In this document: positions 1-9,327 of the stretch, one piece after another
How the letters are laid out: the number at the start of each line of letters is the position of its first letter
Position numbering within the stretch: the first letter of the stretch is position 1
Source of the DNA: a virus
IMG/VR virus record: IMGVR_UViG_3300042559_000515
Coordinates: 1-64,000 of that record
Length of the DNA: 64,000 bases
Reading direction: 5' to 3' (one strand)
The notes under the pieces: generated by a model
The model's database searches: none
The model's input: only the letters and a program-made list of their open reading frames with translations
What the model was told of the DNA's origin: nothing
Position numbers and translations under genes: made by a program

Positions 1-2075
1 ATAGGGGCATTAAGGGACCTTCGTGACCGAAGTGATGCATTGCTTACTGTCTTATACGAGCGACCTACACTAGAACCAGTGACTTTTCCACTAACTTTTC
101 CAGATGGTGTTTTAGATGTACTTCCTGCTCCACCTTTACCCTTACCTTTTGTATTAAGAGCACCACCCGTCATTCGGCTAGTAGATTGCGGCTCCACATG
201 GTGGGCTTCATCTCCTGGTCCACCTCTGCCTGTATAGCCTGTTACCAGTCCAAATCTAGCCGCATTGTCTTTTATCCATGTCTTGTCACCTTCAAGGTCA
301 GCCGCTAGACCTACCTCATGTTCAGATTCTCCAGGAGCCGCCAACGCATATGCACCTCTTTTGCGAGCCTCTGGTTTCAATTCCCAAACAACATCGTTCC
401 ATATTCGGTCTGTTTCATCACCTTTTTCTGTTTTATCAGTAGGTTGGTATCGCTCCCTAAATGATGCTTCCTGTTGAGCGTTTGTACGGCGACCATTATT
501 AATGCTAATGTTTGGGTTTTCTTCTAGCATTGGTCGCAACAACGATGCAAGTCGTGGGTCAAGAGACGCTAGGTGTTTTTCATCACTGGCCTTAAGTTTT
601 TTCTTAGGAGCACTTGGACTTTCGTCATCAGTCTTTGTTGGGGTCGGTGCACTACTTTTTACTGATGCAAAACCGTCACCACTTAACCGAGAGTCAATAG
701 GGTCTCCACCATCAGGTCCTATTAATCCTAGAACATCGTCACCCAAACTAATGGCTGAGTTAGTGACATTAGATGCGTAGTTACCAAGGTAACTCACAGC
801 GTTTGTAAGAGGATGACCTTTTGTAGAAATCTTCATACCAATGATGGTAGATAACTTGTCTTCAAAAGCGGCAAGCATTTGTGTAGACAACCTGAGGTTT
901 TTTTCAAATCGTGCAAAGTTGTCCCCTTGACGACCGTAAAAACGCTCTTCACGCTTAATTCTTTCACCAGTTGTTTTTTCGTGTTGTGTTGCATAGTTGT
1001 CTTCAATACCCGTAACCTTGCGGTCCTCTTCCTTAGAGGGGTCGTACATCTCACTGCCACCAGTTTTTTTCTGGAATTCAGAGTTCTGCATGGCGTATTG
1101 GATATACATATCCTGCATCTCTGGTGACGAAACACCCATGGATGCTAAACGCTGTCGTGTATTAGAACCTTGTTGTTGTGCTCCTTTAAGCATGTCTGGG
1201 TTATTAAGACCAGCACGCTTCACAACATCTTGCATGACTTGCATACCAGAGCGCTGTTTACCACCTATGCCGTACATACCTGTACCAGCCATCATGAACA
1301 TCTGGTTAGCAGTATCGGGGGAGGCCATTGATGTAAGCATGTTTGTAACATCAGCAGTGCCAAGAGAGAATCCAGAAACGGCACGCATTGCTTCTACAGA
1401 AGAGGCTTGGTTAGAGGCTACAAGACCAGTGTTTGCCTGCATCTTAAGCATTTGGTTAATTGCATCACCACCACCAAGAAGGTAGTGCTTAGTAAGTGGC
1501 ATACGGAGGTCATTTCGGACCTGCTTGTTAGACATTCCGTACATCTGCTGTAGTTGTACAGACATACGGTCTGCCTGAAGTGAGTAGTCAGCACCTTGAC
1601 CAATACGGCTATCTGCATAAGCGTTGAGGTCTGACGCTGGTTGCAACAGTGCTCTTGTGAAGTCAGCACTTGACTGTAGGGGTCCGCCTCCACCGCCTCC
1701 ACCAGCCCCCCCACCAGCACTCATTAAGGAACTTGTTCCACCAGTAGAACCACCAGTAGAGGCTGCGATTAAGGAACTTCTTCCAGCGGCAGGAGAACTA
1801 GCACTTCCTGCCATGGGCATGTTGATGCGAGAAGAGCCACCAGCACCACCAGCACCACCTGCTCCACTTGGACCCCTAATACTGCCCATGGTTGATACAA
1901 GGTCTCTAGCAGACCTAGCCGCACTCTTCAAGGCAGTATCTAGACCACGAACACCTTCAATAAGTGAACTCATTGCGGCACGGTCTATGTTAAGACCACC
2001 ACGACCACGGGTACGGCTAGAGGAACCTAAACTATCAACTGGTGTTTCACCACCTTGGTTTTCTGGAGTAACCAT
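1..2075 (-). CDS. Tape-measure-position tail protein with M15 peptidase domain (partial)
   Basis: The frame is open from an ATG at 2075 to the left window edge, 691 codons, so the C-terminus is missing. Residues 1-150 are Gly/Ser/Ala-rich, followed by a helical, Gln/Met-rich stretch (about 150-400). Around residues 500-630 there is a VanY/M15-type D,D-peptidase signature: a motif SEHEVGLAADL with H586 and D593, and a later HHVEP motif (H626, E628), which are the expected zinc ligands and catalytic positions of the family. Known M15 domains cut D-Ala peptide cross-links. The gene follows the tail tube and tail assembly chaperone, which is the usual place of the tape measure gene. I infer a tail protein that digests peptidoglycan during DNA entry. 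A separate tail lysin is the alternative. Confidence 0.75.
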   Translation of the reverse strand, partial: MVTPENQGGETPVDSLGSSSRTRGRGGLNIDRAAMSSLIEGVRGLDTALKSAARSARDLVSTMGSIRGPSGAGGAGGAGGSSRINMPMAGSASSPAAGRSSLIAASTGGSTGGTSSLMSAGGGAGGGGGGGPLQSSADFTRALLQPASDLNAYADSRIGQGADYSLQADRMSVQLQQMYGMSNKQVRNDLRMPLTKHYLLGGGDAINQMLKMQANTGLVASNQASSVEAMRAVSGFSLGTADVTNMLTSMASPDTANQMFMMAGTGMYGIGGKQRSGMQVMQDVVKRAGLNNPDMLKGAQQQGSNTRQRLASMGVSSPEMQDMYIQYAMQNSEFQKKTGGSEMYDPSKEEDRKVTGIEDNYATQHEKTTGERIKREERFYGRQGDNFARFEKNLRLSTQMLAAFEDKLSTIIGMKISTKGHPLTNAVSYLGNYASNVTNSAISLGDDVLGLIGPDGGDPIDSRLSGDGFASVKSSAPTPTKTDDESPSAPKKKLKASDEKHLASLDPRLASLLRPMLEENPNISINNGRRTNAQQEASFRERYQPTDKTEKGDETDRIWNDVVWELKPEARKRGAYALAAPGESEHEVGLAADLEGDKTWIKDNAARFGLVTGYTGRGGPGDEAHHVEPQSTSRMTGGALNTKGKGKGGAGSTSKTPSGKVSGKVTGSSVGRSYKTVSNASLRSRRSLNAP

Positions 2076-2083
2076 TAGATTCT

Positions 2084-2251
2084 CTACCTGCCTTCACGCC
2101 ATTTTGACATACTAAACCAGTATGCACGCTGACGAACTGTCATTGATTTGAGGTCACTAAGACCAAAACCACTGTACGAAGTGGCAATCTTTTCGTATTC
2201 CCAATATATAAGTGTTAAATCAACCGAATAAAAGTGAGACCCAATCCAACA
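2084..2251 (-). CDS. Tail assembly chaperone extension, probably reached by frameshift
   Basis: This is an open frame of 55 codons in the +1 frame relative to the preceding chaperone gene, overlapping its last 10 codons. It contains a protein-like sequence with LIYWEYEKIATSYSG, then SMTVRQRAYWF, a pattern typical of second-frame tail assembly chaperone products. There is no ATG, GTG or TTG near its beginning; the first in-frame ATG is about 36 codons in. The simplest reading is a programmed +1 (or -2) frameshift within 2220-2251 that makes a longer fusion protein, as in many phages just upstream of the tape measure gene. Frame and position are seen; the frameshift is inferred. Confidence 0.6.
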   Translation of the reverse strand, partial: CWIGSHFYSVDLTLIYWEYEKIATSYSGFGLSDLKSMTVRQRAYWFSMSKWREGR

Positions 2252-3020
2252 TCACTGTTAATTCTTCATCACAATGAGCGCACTGAGTTTTCACCTCCTC
2301 CATACGAGGACCAGGTTGTGCCTGGTTAAGTTCTTTTACAATCTTTTTACGGTCAACAAGTGATAACTTCTTTGACCAGTTTTCACGAGTCTCTCGGTCC
2401 ATCTCGGTAATGATGCAACGAGAGATAATATATGTGTTTTGTTCAGCAGTTGTCTTTCCCTTTTTAAGGGCATAACGACTATCACCAGTTGTGGGGTAAT
2501 TGAGGTGAATGCTTTGCCCATTTTTTAGTTGGACAACAACTGGGCTGACAACATCTACATCACCATTTTCAATATTGAAATCGTTATCTAGGTCAATAGT
2601 GACATCATTGCTTCCGTTACAACTTCCGCACCTCAACTGCATTTCACGACCACGACCATATGTGGCACGGATTACACCGAGAAACAATAAGTCTCTATCA
2701 CCAATAATGAGTTCGTCAATAATGTTTTTATTGTTGTTGTCTAAATTGATTGAACCAATAGAAACCACAGAACGCTGAAGAAGGTAATTAAGATAATCAC
2801 CGTATGACAAATCTTCCTTAGCGTCAATTGCCGCCAAGTATTCTTCGTCTTCCCCAGTAAGTTCCCGTACTACGGCTACTTTTTCCCAATCGTTAGCGGT
2901 GGTGTTAAATACACCACGAAGCAACTTCACCTCAGTTGGAGGTGAGTCATCAATTTTTGGAATTGAACCTGCAATTGCAGCGTTGGCTGCTTCAGCCAAG
3001 TTAGATAATGATTCTGACAT
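2220..3020 (-). CDS. T4 gp26-like baseplate hub assembly / tail assembly chaperone
   Basis: A 266-residue protein with an ATG start. It has two Cys pairs, CGSC near residue 134 and CAHC near residue 249, that look like a zinc site, and acidic N-terminal helices. The layout resembles the T4-type baseplate hub assembly protein family (gp26-like), which helps assemble the tail hub and baseplate and is not necessarily in the finished virion. It lies between the tube gene and the tape-measure-position gene and ends inside the overlapping +1 frame described above. The role is assigned from the Cys pairs and gene order, with moderate certainty. Confidence 0.6.
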   Translation of the reverse strand: MSESLSNLAEAANAAIAGSIPKIDDSPPTEVKLLRGVFNTTANDWEKVAVVRELTGEDEEYLAAIDAKEDLSYGDYLNYLLQRSVVSIGSINLDNNNKNIIDELIIGDRDLLFLGVIRATYGRGREMQLRCGSCNGSNDVTIDLDNDFNIENGDVDVVSPVVVQLKNGQSIHLNYPTTGDSRYALKKGKTTAEQNTYIISRCIITEMDRETRENWSKKLSLVDRKKIVKELNQAQPGPRMEEVKTQCAHCDEELTVMLDWVSLLFG

Positions 3021-3043
3021 TTTGTTTTCCTTTGTATATTAAG

Positions 3044-3661
3044 TTAAAAGACTTCACCCATTTTGTAGCGAGTAGCATCTGCCTGATTCCACGCCGCAAC
3101 AAATCCCTCATGATGCACAGTGAGTTCCTGAACCAAAAGACCGCTGTCTCCTGCGCTCAATCCACCAAGTGCAAATACGCCAGGCCAGCAGTTAAACAAC
3201 TTCATAGCCAACTTCACATTACCAGGATTACTGTTGTTGGTACGCAAGGTGTCTCCACCTGAGTAGGTGTAGTTATTGCTGGTGGTTGGGTGGTCATAGA
3301 CCTTTACCAAAATGTCACAGCGATAGTCACCGTTTTTATTGATTCCTGTGCTTCCCCCAGGAACTCCACCTTCCCACGAGTGGATGAACTGTTGCCATTT
3401 CCAAAGTTGGTCACCTTCTGCAAAAACGCCACGGACAAATGAGACGGCACTGAAGTCTGACATACCAACCATTTTATGGGTGTGGGTATTCATGCCACCT
3501 TCACGGTATGCCAAAACATCGTTGGTGACACTAAGACCACTCATTGACGAGAATCCCAGAACACCAAGGTCTTTGCTATAGTCCTTGAGTGCTCCGTATG
3601 GTACAAGTTGCACTTGAAACTTAAAGTTACGAAGTGGGTCGGTGCGTGTGGAAGTTGTCAT
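3044..3661 (-). CDS. Tail tube protein
   Basis: A 205-residue protein beginning MTTSTRTDPLRNFKFQVQLV. The opening 'DPLRNFKFxV', the phrase 'GFSSMSGLSVTNDVLAYREGG' (about residues 36-56) and the hydrophobic strands are characteristic of gp19-like tube proteins of contractile tails. It forms the inner tube through which DNA passes. It sits 11 bases after the sheath gene, the usual sheath-tube pair. A Gly-rich insert near residues 100-120 is unremarkable. Confidence 0.85.
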   Translation of the reverse strand: MTTSTRTDPLRNFKFQVQLVPYGALKDYSKDLGVLGFSSMSGLSVTNDVLAYREGGMNTHTHKMVGMSDFSAVSFVRGVFAEGDQLWKWQQFIHSWEGGVPGGSTGINKNGDYRCDILVKVYDHPTTSNNYTYSGGDTLRTNNSNPGNVKLAMKLFNCWPGVFALGGLSAGDSGLLVQELTVHHEGFVAAWNQADATRYKMGEVF

Positions 3662-3672
3662 TGTCTTTCTCC

Positions 3673-5298
3673 TTAGAGTGTCTCTGTTGCTGTGTTTTCA
3701 CTTCCAGCAAATTGAGTGATGTTGATGATAATAAATTCAGTAGGTGATTGCAGTGCAACACCAACTTCAATATGGAGTTCTCCATTTTCTACTGCAAATG
3801 GTGGGTTGTTTGATGCGTCACAAGTGATGTAGAAAGCCTCGGTTGCATTCCGTCCCTTGAGACCACCCGAACCCCAGAAATCTGAAAGAAAACGAGAGAT
3901 GCGGGTATGGATATCTGTCCATACACGCTCACCATTTGGTTCAAAGATTGAGAAGTTTGCAATGGATTCAACATTTTCTTTGATGTAGTTAAGAGAACGG
4001 CGTACTGGAACATACTTCGTAATGTCGGTGCGCTTAAGTGTGCGAGCACCATTTGAGATAACTCCACCACCAGGAATGCTCTTCAAGGTGTTGACATGCG
4101 CATCGTAGAGAAGGCCGATTTCGGTCTCAGTAAATGTTGTAGTAAGTCCGTACACATTACGAATGTCATAACCATACCCAGCAGGTGCTTTAGCAACTGT
4201 CCGTTCTTGCTCAACACGGCTGAACAATCCAGCAATTGCACCACCAGGGAATGTGTCACGCAATGATGCGGCTCCGCTACGGGCGGGGTCTGGCATCTTC
4301 AACATTGGGTAGTACACAGCACCATAAGATGACTTGTTGTAGGTGTCGGTCAACCCAGTGATACCAACGGTCAAAGTCTGTGCTGGTGATGGGTCAATGA
4401 TGACAAAACCATTTCCACGGGCTTCAGCGTAAGTGGTAGCCATGTTTACCAGTGTGGCTGAGGTTTGTCCAACCAAGTTGATAAGCAAGGAACCTGGAAC
4501 TAAGTCCAACCTATTCAATGCAGCCAACCAGTCAGCATCGGCAATACTGCCGTCTGTACCATCAGTGTCAGAACCACTTGTTGCATCACCAATCTTGTAG
4601 AGAACAGCAGTTGAGATTGATACGGCTGTATCAAGTCCAGTGATGACATAGGTGGTTCCTGCGGTCAAAGCAGGGTTGACACCAAGAGATGAACCAAACA
4701 CCAAATCAACATAGTTGGAGTAGTTGTTGACAATTGTTGGTGCGTACTGAGGTGAGTCAGGGTCAAGAGAAATTTCTGACCAACGCTCTACCTCTGCACC
4801 ATTGAAATAGATAGCGATAGTGAAGGTAAGTGGCTGACCACCTGCAAGTGTTCCATCACGAGAGCCTTTAAGGAGGTAAACCTTTAATCCTTTTTCTGCG
4901 CTGGATGTTCCTGCGGCTACCCAGTTTGCCCAAGTTCCCTTGCTCTTTGCACGGATTTCAAACAAACCACCAGCGGCAGTGTTTACTGCGCTTCCGTTGA
5001 TAGACCCTGCAACACCAGCACTCTTTGCCCTAGCGGCGGCTGATGCAGTCACACGGTTGATGTATGCGGTGCGACCACCATTTGCAAAGAAATGGTAGAT
5101 GGCATAACCAAGATGTGATGAGTTGGTCAAATCACCATACAATGTCTTGTACTGGTTCCAAGAATCAATACGAGTAGGTACTTCAGGTCCACGAGCAACG
5201 GTGCCGAGGAATGATGTTGGGGTAACGGTAGGTCCAACTGGGGTGGTCGTTGAGAACGGACCTTCGGTGATGTATACACCTGGATAAGAGTTTGCCAT
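3673..5298 (-). CDS. Contractile tail sheath protein
   Basis: A 541-residue protein with the sheath N-terminus (MANSYPGVYITEGPF), which is the linker strand of sheath proteins. The C-terminal third carries the conserved sheath core, including 'YVPVRRSLNYIKENVESI', 'FEPNGERVW' and the final 'VGVALQSPTEFIIINITQF'. The sheath contracts to drive the tube through the cell envelope, so this gene fixes the morphotype as a myovirus. It is followed by the tube gene and preceded by candidate tail-completion genes. Length is normal for the family. Confidence 0.93.
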   Translation of the reverse strand: MANSYPGVYITEGPFSTTTPVGPTVTPTSFLGTVARGPEVPTRIDSWNQYKTLYGDLTNSSHLGYAIYHFFANGGRTAYINRVTASAAARAKSAGVAGSINGSAVNTAAGGLFEIRAKSKGTWANWVAAGTSSAEKGLKVYLLKGSRDGTLAGGQPLTFTIAIYFNGAEVERWSEISLDPDSPQYAPTIVNNYSNYVDLVFGSSLGVNPALTAGTTYVITGLDTAVSISTAVLYKIGDATSGSDTDGTDGSIADADWLAALNRLDLVPGSLLINLVGQTSATLVNMATTYAEARGNGFVIIDPSPAQTLTVGITGLTDTYNKSSYGAVYYPMLKMPDPARSGAASLRDTFPGGAIAGLFSRVEQERTVAKAPAGYGYDIRNVYGLTTTFTETEIGLLYDAHVNTLKSIPGGGVISNGARTLKRTDITKYVPVRRSLNYIKENVESIANFSIFEPNGERVWTDIHTRISRFLSDFWGSGGLKGRNATEAFYITCDASNNPPFAVENGELHIEVGVALQSPTEFIIINITQFAGSENTATETL

Positions 5299-5325
5299 TT
5301 TTGCTCCTTAGCAATAAACTGTGGG

Positions 5326-6003
5326 TTACGGGGTACTTGTGATTGGGACGACTGATGTGACAACAGTATCAACTTGTTTGAGACCATACATGTCAGCAGA
5401 AGGAATCTCTGCCGTCATTTGAAGTGTGTAAATCTTTCGGAAAATACGCTTGCGGTATCCTGCCTCTGAGTCAAGGAGGTCCGCAGTTGTCCAATCCAAA
5501 AGGTCTAAACGCCTAATTGTGTCATCCTCTGGGACTTCAATGAAACCCTTTCGGAATGGAACTATTGTACTCAACATTTGACTGCTGAGTTGGCGGTCAT
5601 GGAGAGCACTACGAGTGAAAGTAGAAACCTGATATAGAAGGTCTACTGGAACAAATTCCTGGCTGACAATAAAATCTTTGCCTGTAGAACTAATGCTTTC
5701 CATATTGGCAACACGACTGGGCCAATAGGTCATAAGGTTGGGGTCTTTAAGCATGTCAGTACGACCACTAACACCTACTTTAGGGTAATAAATTGTAGTT
5801 TCTGAGTGCTGACGATTGCGGGCATGGACAATGTCAATCATTTCAATTGTCACAAATGGGTACGAGCGCTCTGTTTCGGCTTCTGGGTAGCGAAAGAAAA
5901 CCTGTACAGGCCGTTGACCATTTCGGTCGTCACTTACTTTGAGAGTAGCAAAGCGAGCCTTAAGAGCCGCATCTTCAGCAAGAAGAAATCCAGGATTAGG
6001 CAT
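5326..6003 (-). CDS. Putative tail completion / terminator protein
   Basis: A 225-residue protein starting at an ATG that overlaps the upstream gene by 8 bases. It shows 'RYPEAETERSYPFVTIEMIDI' near residues 38-58, a pattern common in phage proteins that sit between neck and sheath genes. No catalytic motif is visible. By position directly before the sheath it is probably the tail terminator or a sheath-capping protein. The assignment rests mainly on gene order. Confidence 0.5.
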   Translation of the reverse strand: MPNPGFLLAEDAALKARFATLKVSDDRNGQRPVQVFFRYPEAETERSYPFVTIEMIDIVHARNRQHSETTIYYPKVGVSGRTDMLKDPNLMTYWPSRVANMESISSTGKDFIVSQEFVPVDLLYQVSTFTRSALHDRQLSSQMLSTIVPFRKGFIEVPEDDTIRRLDLLDWTTADLLDSEAGYRKRIFRKIYTLQMTAEIPSADMYGLKQVDTVVTSVVPITSTP

Positions 6004-6391
6004 CTGGCAACCTACTTGAAAGATGGCGCATCAGGGATTCGTTAACAGTAAACTCACGGCTCTTTGCAATAGAGCGAAGCGCACCAGTAGCAACAACCTT
6101 TTTCATTGGGTTGCCATACTCAAGGTCTTGGGCGTCAGGATGGTCAACGGTGTATTCCATAAAACCATCTTTAACAGACACATTTGCAGAATCAACTTTG
6201 TCAGCCCAGTCAGGGTGGCGAGAAAGTTGTTCTTTTAATGCGGAAGATTCTTCACTTAACACACTTGACAGTGATTGTGACATGGCACTTTCATAGGTAT
6301 CCACGGTCTCTTCCAGAATGGAAAGGATGGAGAAGTCTCCAGATACGATTGGTTTAGAGCCTGTGCTTGTATGCAGTTGTGCAGAAGTCAT
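5996..6391 (-). CDS. Putative neck / head-tail connector protein (HK97 gp10-like position)
   Basis: A 131-residue protein. An upstream GTG at 6403 is possible, but the ATG at 6391 has a good ribosome site (GGAGAAG) two bases before it, so I start there. The middle has a short strand-rich stretch, 'MEYTVDHPDAQDLEYGNP', reminiscent of gp10-like head-tail joining proteins. The rest is helical. It overlaps the downstream gene by 8 bases, which suggests coupled translation. Function is inferred from context. Confidence 0.45.
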   Translation of the reverse strand: MTSAQLHTSTGSKPIVSGDFSILSILEETVDTYESAMSQSLSSVLSEESSALKEQLSRHPDWADKVDSANVSVKDGFMEYTVDHPDAQDLEYGNPMKKVVATGALRSIAKSREFTVNESLMRHLSSRLPDA

Positions 6392-6455
6392 TACTTCTCC
6401 CACGAGACTCTAGGCGTTGTACCTCTTGGCGCTCACCAAGATTAAATCTAGTTTA

Positions 6456-6992
6456 TCAGAGTTGTGGGAGTGTTGAAGGCCAAGGGAGGTTGGTTACACC
6501 TAAAGATGCTGGACCTGGGTCAAAGGGCATTTCCTGGTTGATGTAAACCTCAATACCTTCAACGACAAGAATGACATCGTCACGAGCACGACCACGGACA
6601 CGGTAGGAAACCACCGAGAAATAGCGACCGTCATAAAGGAACATGTCATTAAGGTGGTTCTTGTACTCGTAGGGGTTGGTCACCCCAGCATTACGGAAGT
6701 CCTCAATGGATGCCACAAAGTTGGTCAACTGGACTGGTTGGCGTCCTTCAGGGATAGAGCGCTTTTGGTCTTCTGCCTCAGTAATCATAAGCACAGGTAC
6801 AACTATTCCTGTCCCGTACTTACGGCCCCCAGACCCTGGAACGCCTTCGTCATAGACATCGTCATAGACAGACTGGGTAGATGTGTTTGTACCTAATGGG
6901 GTAAATTCAAACCACACCACCGATTCACCAGCATCGTCATGATACTTTCGGTAATGCTTACGAATGTGTGAAAGTTCTCGTCTTAAATCCAT
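6456..6992 (-). CDS. Putative head-tail connector / head closure protein
   Basis: A 178-residue protein whose ATG overlaps the TAA of the upstream gene (TAATG), so the two are translationally coupled. It begins with a basic helix (MDLRRELSHIRKHYRKYH), followed by strand-rich sequence. Proteins of this type occur between capsid and sheath genes and form the neck. No enzyme motif is seen, and the assignment is by position. Confidence 0.45.
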   Translation of the reverse strand: MDLRRELSHIRKHYRKYHDDAGESVVWFEFTPLGTNTSTQSVYDDVYDEGVPGSGGRKYGTGIVVPVLMITEAEDQKRSIPEGRQPVQLTNFVASIEDFRNAGVTNPYEYKNHLNDMFLYDGRYFSVVSYRVRGRARDDVILVVEGIEVYINQEMPFDPGPASLGVTNLPWPSTLPQL

Positions 6993-7792
6993 TAGTAAAA
7001 CGCATTAGAGGTATAGCCAGTAGGAGGGTCTGTGTCAATAAAGACATCTGAACGCATCGGCTCGGAAGGCTCCTCAATAAGGATTTTTCCTTCACTGTCT
7101 TCCGCCCAGATGCGCTCCATTGGACCGTAGTCACCGAGTTCCTTAGCCTTGTACAGAGGTACATAACGATTGGTTGTACGAGACACACGGCGGAGGCTAA
7201 ATTGGGCGATGCGCTCAGGACCAATGTTGAGGTTGTTGGCGTGCTTACGGTACTCAACCTCCCATTGCTGGATAAGGTTTTGAAGCATACGAAAACGCTG
7301 TGAGCCAGGTATGTGGATGGACTCAGAGGTCATAACATCAATGTCACGGGCAAACTCTGTCATAAGAGCCTGTAGAGCCTCTACAAGGGCACCCAGACCC
7401 ACTACATCCAATACCGCAACATTAGCCTGTTCCAAAGGAACATCAATTGTGGGGGTATGGTAATTAATTGATTTCTTTGCGTAAAACTCAAGGTCAGTAG
7501 GAAGCAACCACTCATAGTAGTAACCTTCCACCATAATCTTGGTATTAGCGGCTGGGGTAGAGGCAAGACGCAAGATTCCGTTACGGGCATCAAGGGAGTA
7601 TTGAGAGGTCGTCAATTCAGTGACGGTAGAGCCAACAACTGTGGCAATCCACAAAGTATCGGTGTCCACATTTAGATTACCTAATTCAAAAGTACGACCA
7701 ATACCATCAAAGGTAACCTGAAAGAACTTGGGGAAATCACGCAGATAGTTGCGTGCTACTTCTACAATGTATTGAAGTGGTGTAAGGGCCAT
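6992..7792 (-). CDS. Putative neck / adaptor protein
   Basis: A 266-residue protein. The N-terminal half has alternating strands ('YIVEVARNYLRDFPKFFQVTF'), the middle is helical with 'VEALQALMTEFARDIDVM', and the C-terminus is Pro/acidic-rich. It is the first of four consecutive coupled genes (6992, 6456, 5996, 5326) between the fibre and the sheath. A head-tail adaptor or tail-completion role is plausible. I do not recognise a specific family. Confidence 0.4.
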   Translation of the reverse strand: MALTPLQYIVEVARNYLRDFPKFFQVTFDGIGRTFELGNLNVDTDTLWIATVVGSTVTELTTSQYSLDARNGILRLASTPAANTKIMVEGYYYEWLLPTDLEFYAKKSINYHTPTIDVPLEQANVAVLDVVGLGALVEALQALMTEFARDIDVMTSESIHIPGSQRFRMLQNLIQQWEVEYRKHANNLNIGPERIAQFSLRRVSRTTNRYVPLYKAKELGDYGPMERIWAEDSEGKILIEEPSEPMRSDVFIDTDPPTGYTSNAFY

Positions 7793-7803
7793 ACCCTATT
7801 GTA

Positions 7804-7959
7804 CTACTGGTCGCCCGACCCAGTTCCAGGTATGGTGTCAAGGAGGTCCTGGTTTAACTGGGGCTGTTGTTCACGGTGCCTATGGCTGGTCACCCTACGG
7901 ATTCGGGTGATGTCAGCCTCTGTTCCTGTGGGTTTTGGAATAGGGCGTTCTTCCGTCAT
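7804..7959 (-). CDS. Small hydrophilic protein coupled to the S74 fibre gene
   Basis: A 51-codon frame beginning MTEERPIPKP and ending DTIPGTGSGDQ. Its ATG overlaps the fibre stop codon (ATGA), and it fills the gap between two genes almost exactly, which argues that it is real. The sequence is polar, Arg/His/Gln-rich and Pro-containing, with no membrane segment. Function unknown. It could be an accessory to the fibre. Confidence 0.6.
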   Translation of the reverse strand: MTEERPIPKPTGTEADITRIRRVTSHRHREQQPQLNQDLLDTIPGTGSGDQ

Positions 7960-9320
7960 TGTGCTTCTAGGGCTTCAACTTTGGCGGAAAGTTCCTGTAC
8001 TGCTTTAACAAGGATAGAAATGACATCGTTTGTTTTCCACATCTGTGGAACAATTTCGCCATCTTCAATACCAAATTCAATAAGATTTGGTTGTACTTCT
8101 ATAATTTCATCAACAATAAAGCCATGATGAATACTGTTGTTGTATTCATATTCTTCAATTACACCGTCAGTTTCTTGAGGGATTGCTTTAAAGGTCCGTG
8201 GTGTCAGTGACTGAATGATTTCTAGTGCGTTTTCAACTGAGTTAATTTGTTCTTTGTACTTACGCAAGGATGTGTTATAAGCAACACGACCATCAGCAAG
8301 GACACGCATGTTTGCTGATGATGTTGTGGTACCAATACCAGTTAGGTAGAAGTTGCTGGAAGTTACTCGGAAAGCACCTTGAACAGTCCATGTTCCTCCA
8401 CTATTACTCCAACCAATATAATTACCACCAAATGGGTCAACATTGACAATTGCACTAAGATACCCAGCAGTAGAGGCAGAGCCAGTAATGTTGATGCCAT
8501 AGGTACCACCATCATTATAAGAAATAGAGGGTTTTCCACTGACATTGTCCCAAGCGACAGCACCTGCGGTACCCGTAATGTTGATACTGTATGTTCCACT
8601 GTTGTTGTAGACCAATGCTGGTAGACCAGTAATACCAGACCAAGCGACACTTCCTGCGGTACCAGTGACATTTCCCGTGACATTTCCCGTGACATTGCCT
8701 GCAAGGTTGGCGGTAATGGTTCCCGCACTAAAGTTTTCGCTGTAGCGAGCCAGTCTGTACCATTGACCATTTACATTGACAGACAACGGTCCTGCAAGGT
8801 TAGTACTTGGTGTCCATGATGTTGGTTGAACCCATGTATCAGCGTGATTACCACCTGTGGGTGTTGCTCCTACACGACTGAAATTAGAGCGAACAAATAC
8901 TCTTTTATCAGTAATAGCATTAGACGCAGGGGCAGAAGAGTTAATTCGCCATACAGAGGCGAGAACCACATCAGTGTCAAGGTTTACTGTGGTAGGGAAT
9001 CGGGGGTTTGTTCCTGTGTTTCCTGCAATTGCATAACAGGTGATTGTTGAGCCGCTTAGACGGGCAACGATGATGTCAAAAAAAGTAGATAACCCATATG
9101 GGGTTAAATTAACTGGTGCACCAGTGTAGGAGTAGTACGAGCCGTTAATGAGCACCTCACCAGATGCCACATTAACGGTCTCTGCACTACCTGGGGTGAT
9201 TGCCATTCCACTGACAACACCATTAACTTGCGTTCCAAGAACTTGGAAATCAAGTGAGTCTGGCTCTGCCTGATTCTGATTAAGAGCATCAGGCGTATTT
9301 GGAATTGTAAAGCCAGACAT
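7956..9320 (-). CDS. Tail fibre with C-terminal S74-type intramolecular chaperone
   Basis: A 454-residue protein. The N-terminal 190 residues are a fibre-like beta region, followed by repeated short strands ('NLAGNVTGNVTGNVTG', 'SGKPSISYNDGGTYGINITG') typical of a beta-helical shaft. The C-terminus from about residue 365 has 'TSLRKYKEQINSVENALEIIQSLTPRTFKAI', the signature of the peptidase S74 endosialidase-type chaperone. In that family the domain folds the trimer and then cuts itself off. The last 12 residues form a short coiled coil. It is a host-binding fibre or baseplate appendage, placed unusually between capsid and neck genes. Confidence 0.85.
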   Translation of the reverse strand: MSGFTIPNTPDALNQNQAEPDSLDFQVLGTQVNGVVSGMAITPGSAETVNVASGEVLINGSYYSYTGAPVNLTPYGLSTFFDIIVARLSGSTITCYAIAGNTGTNPRFPTTVNLDTDVVLASVWRINSSAPASNAITDKRVFVRSNFSRVGATPTGGNHADTWVQPTSWTPSTNLAGPLSVNVNGQWYRLARYSENFSAGTITANLAGNVTGNVTGNVTGTAGSVAWSGITGLPALVYNNSGTYSINITGTAGAVAWDNVSGKPSISYNDGGTYGINITGSASTAGYLSAIVNVDPFGGNYIGWSNSGGTWTVQGAFRVTSSNFYLTGIGTTTSSANMRVLADGRVAYNTSLRKYKEQINSVENALEIIQSLTPRTFKAIPQETDGVIEEYEYNNSIHHGFIVDEIIEVQPNLIEFGIEDGEIVPQMWKTNDVISILVKAVQELSAKVEALEAQ

Positions 9321-9327
9321 TTATACC

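Noticed and set aside
833-2115. Plus and minus open frames inside the tape-measure-position gene, including a Pro-rich plus frame at 1624-2115
   Set aside because: They are shadows: the Pro-rich frame is the complement of a Gly/Ser-rich coding stretch.
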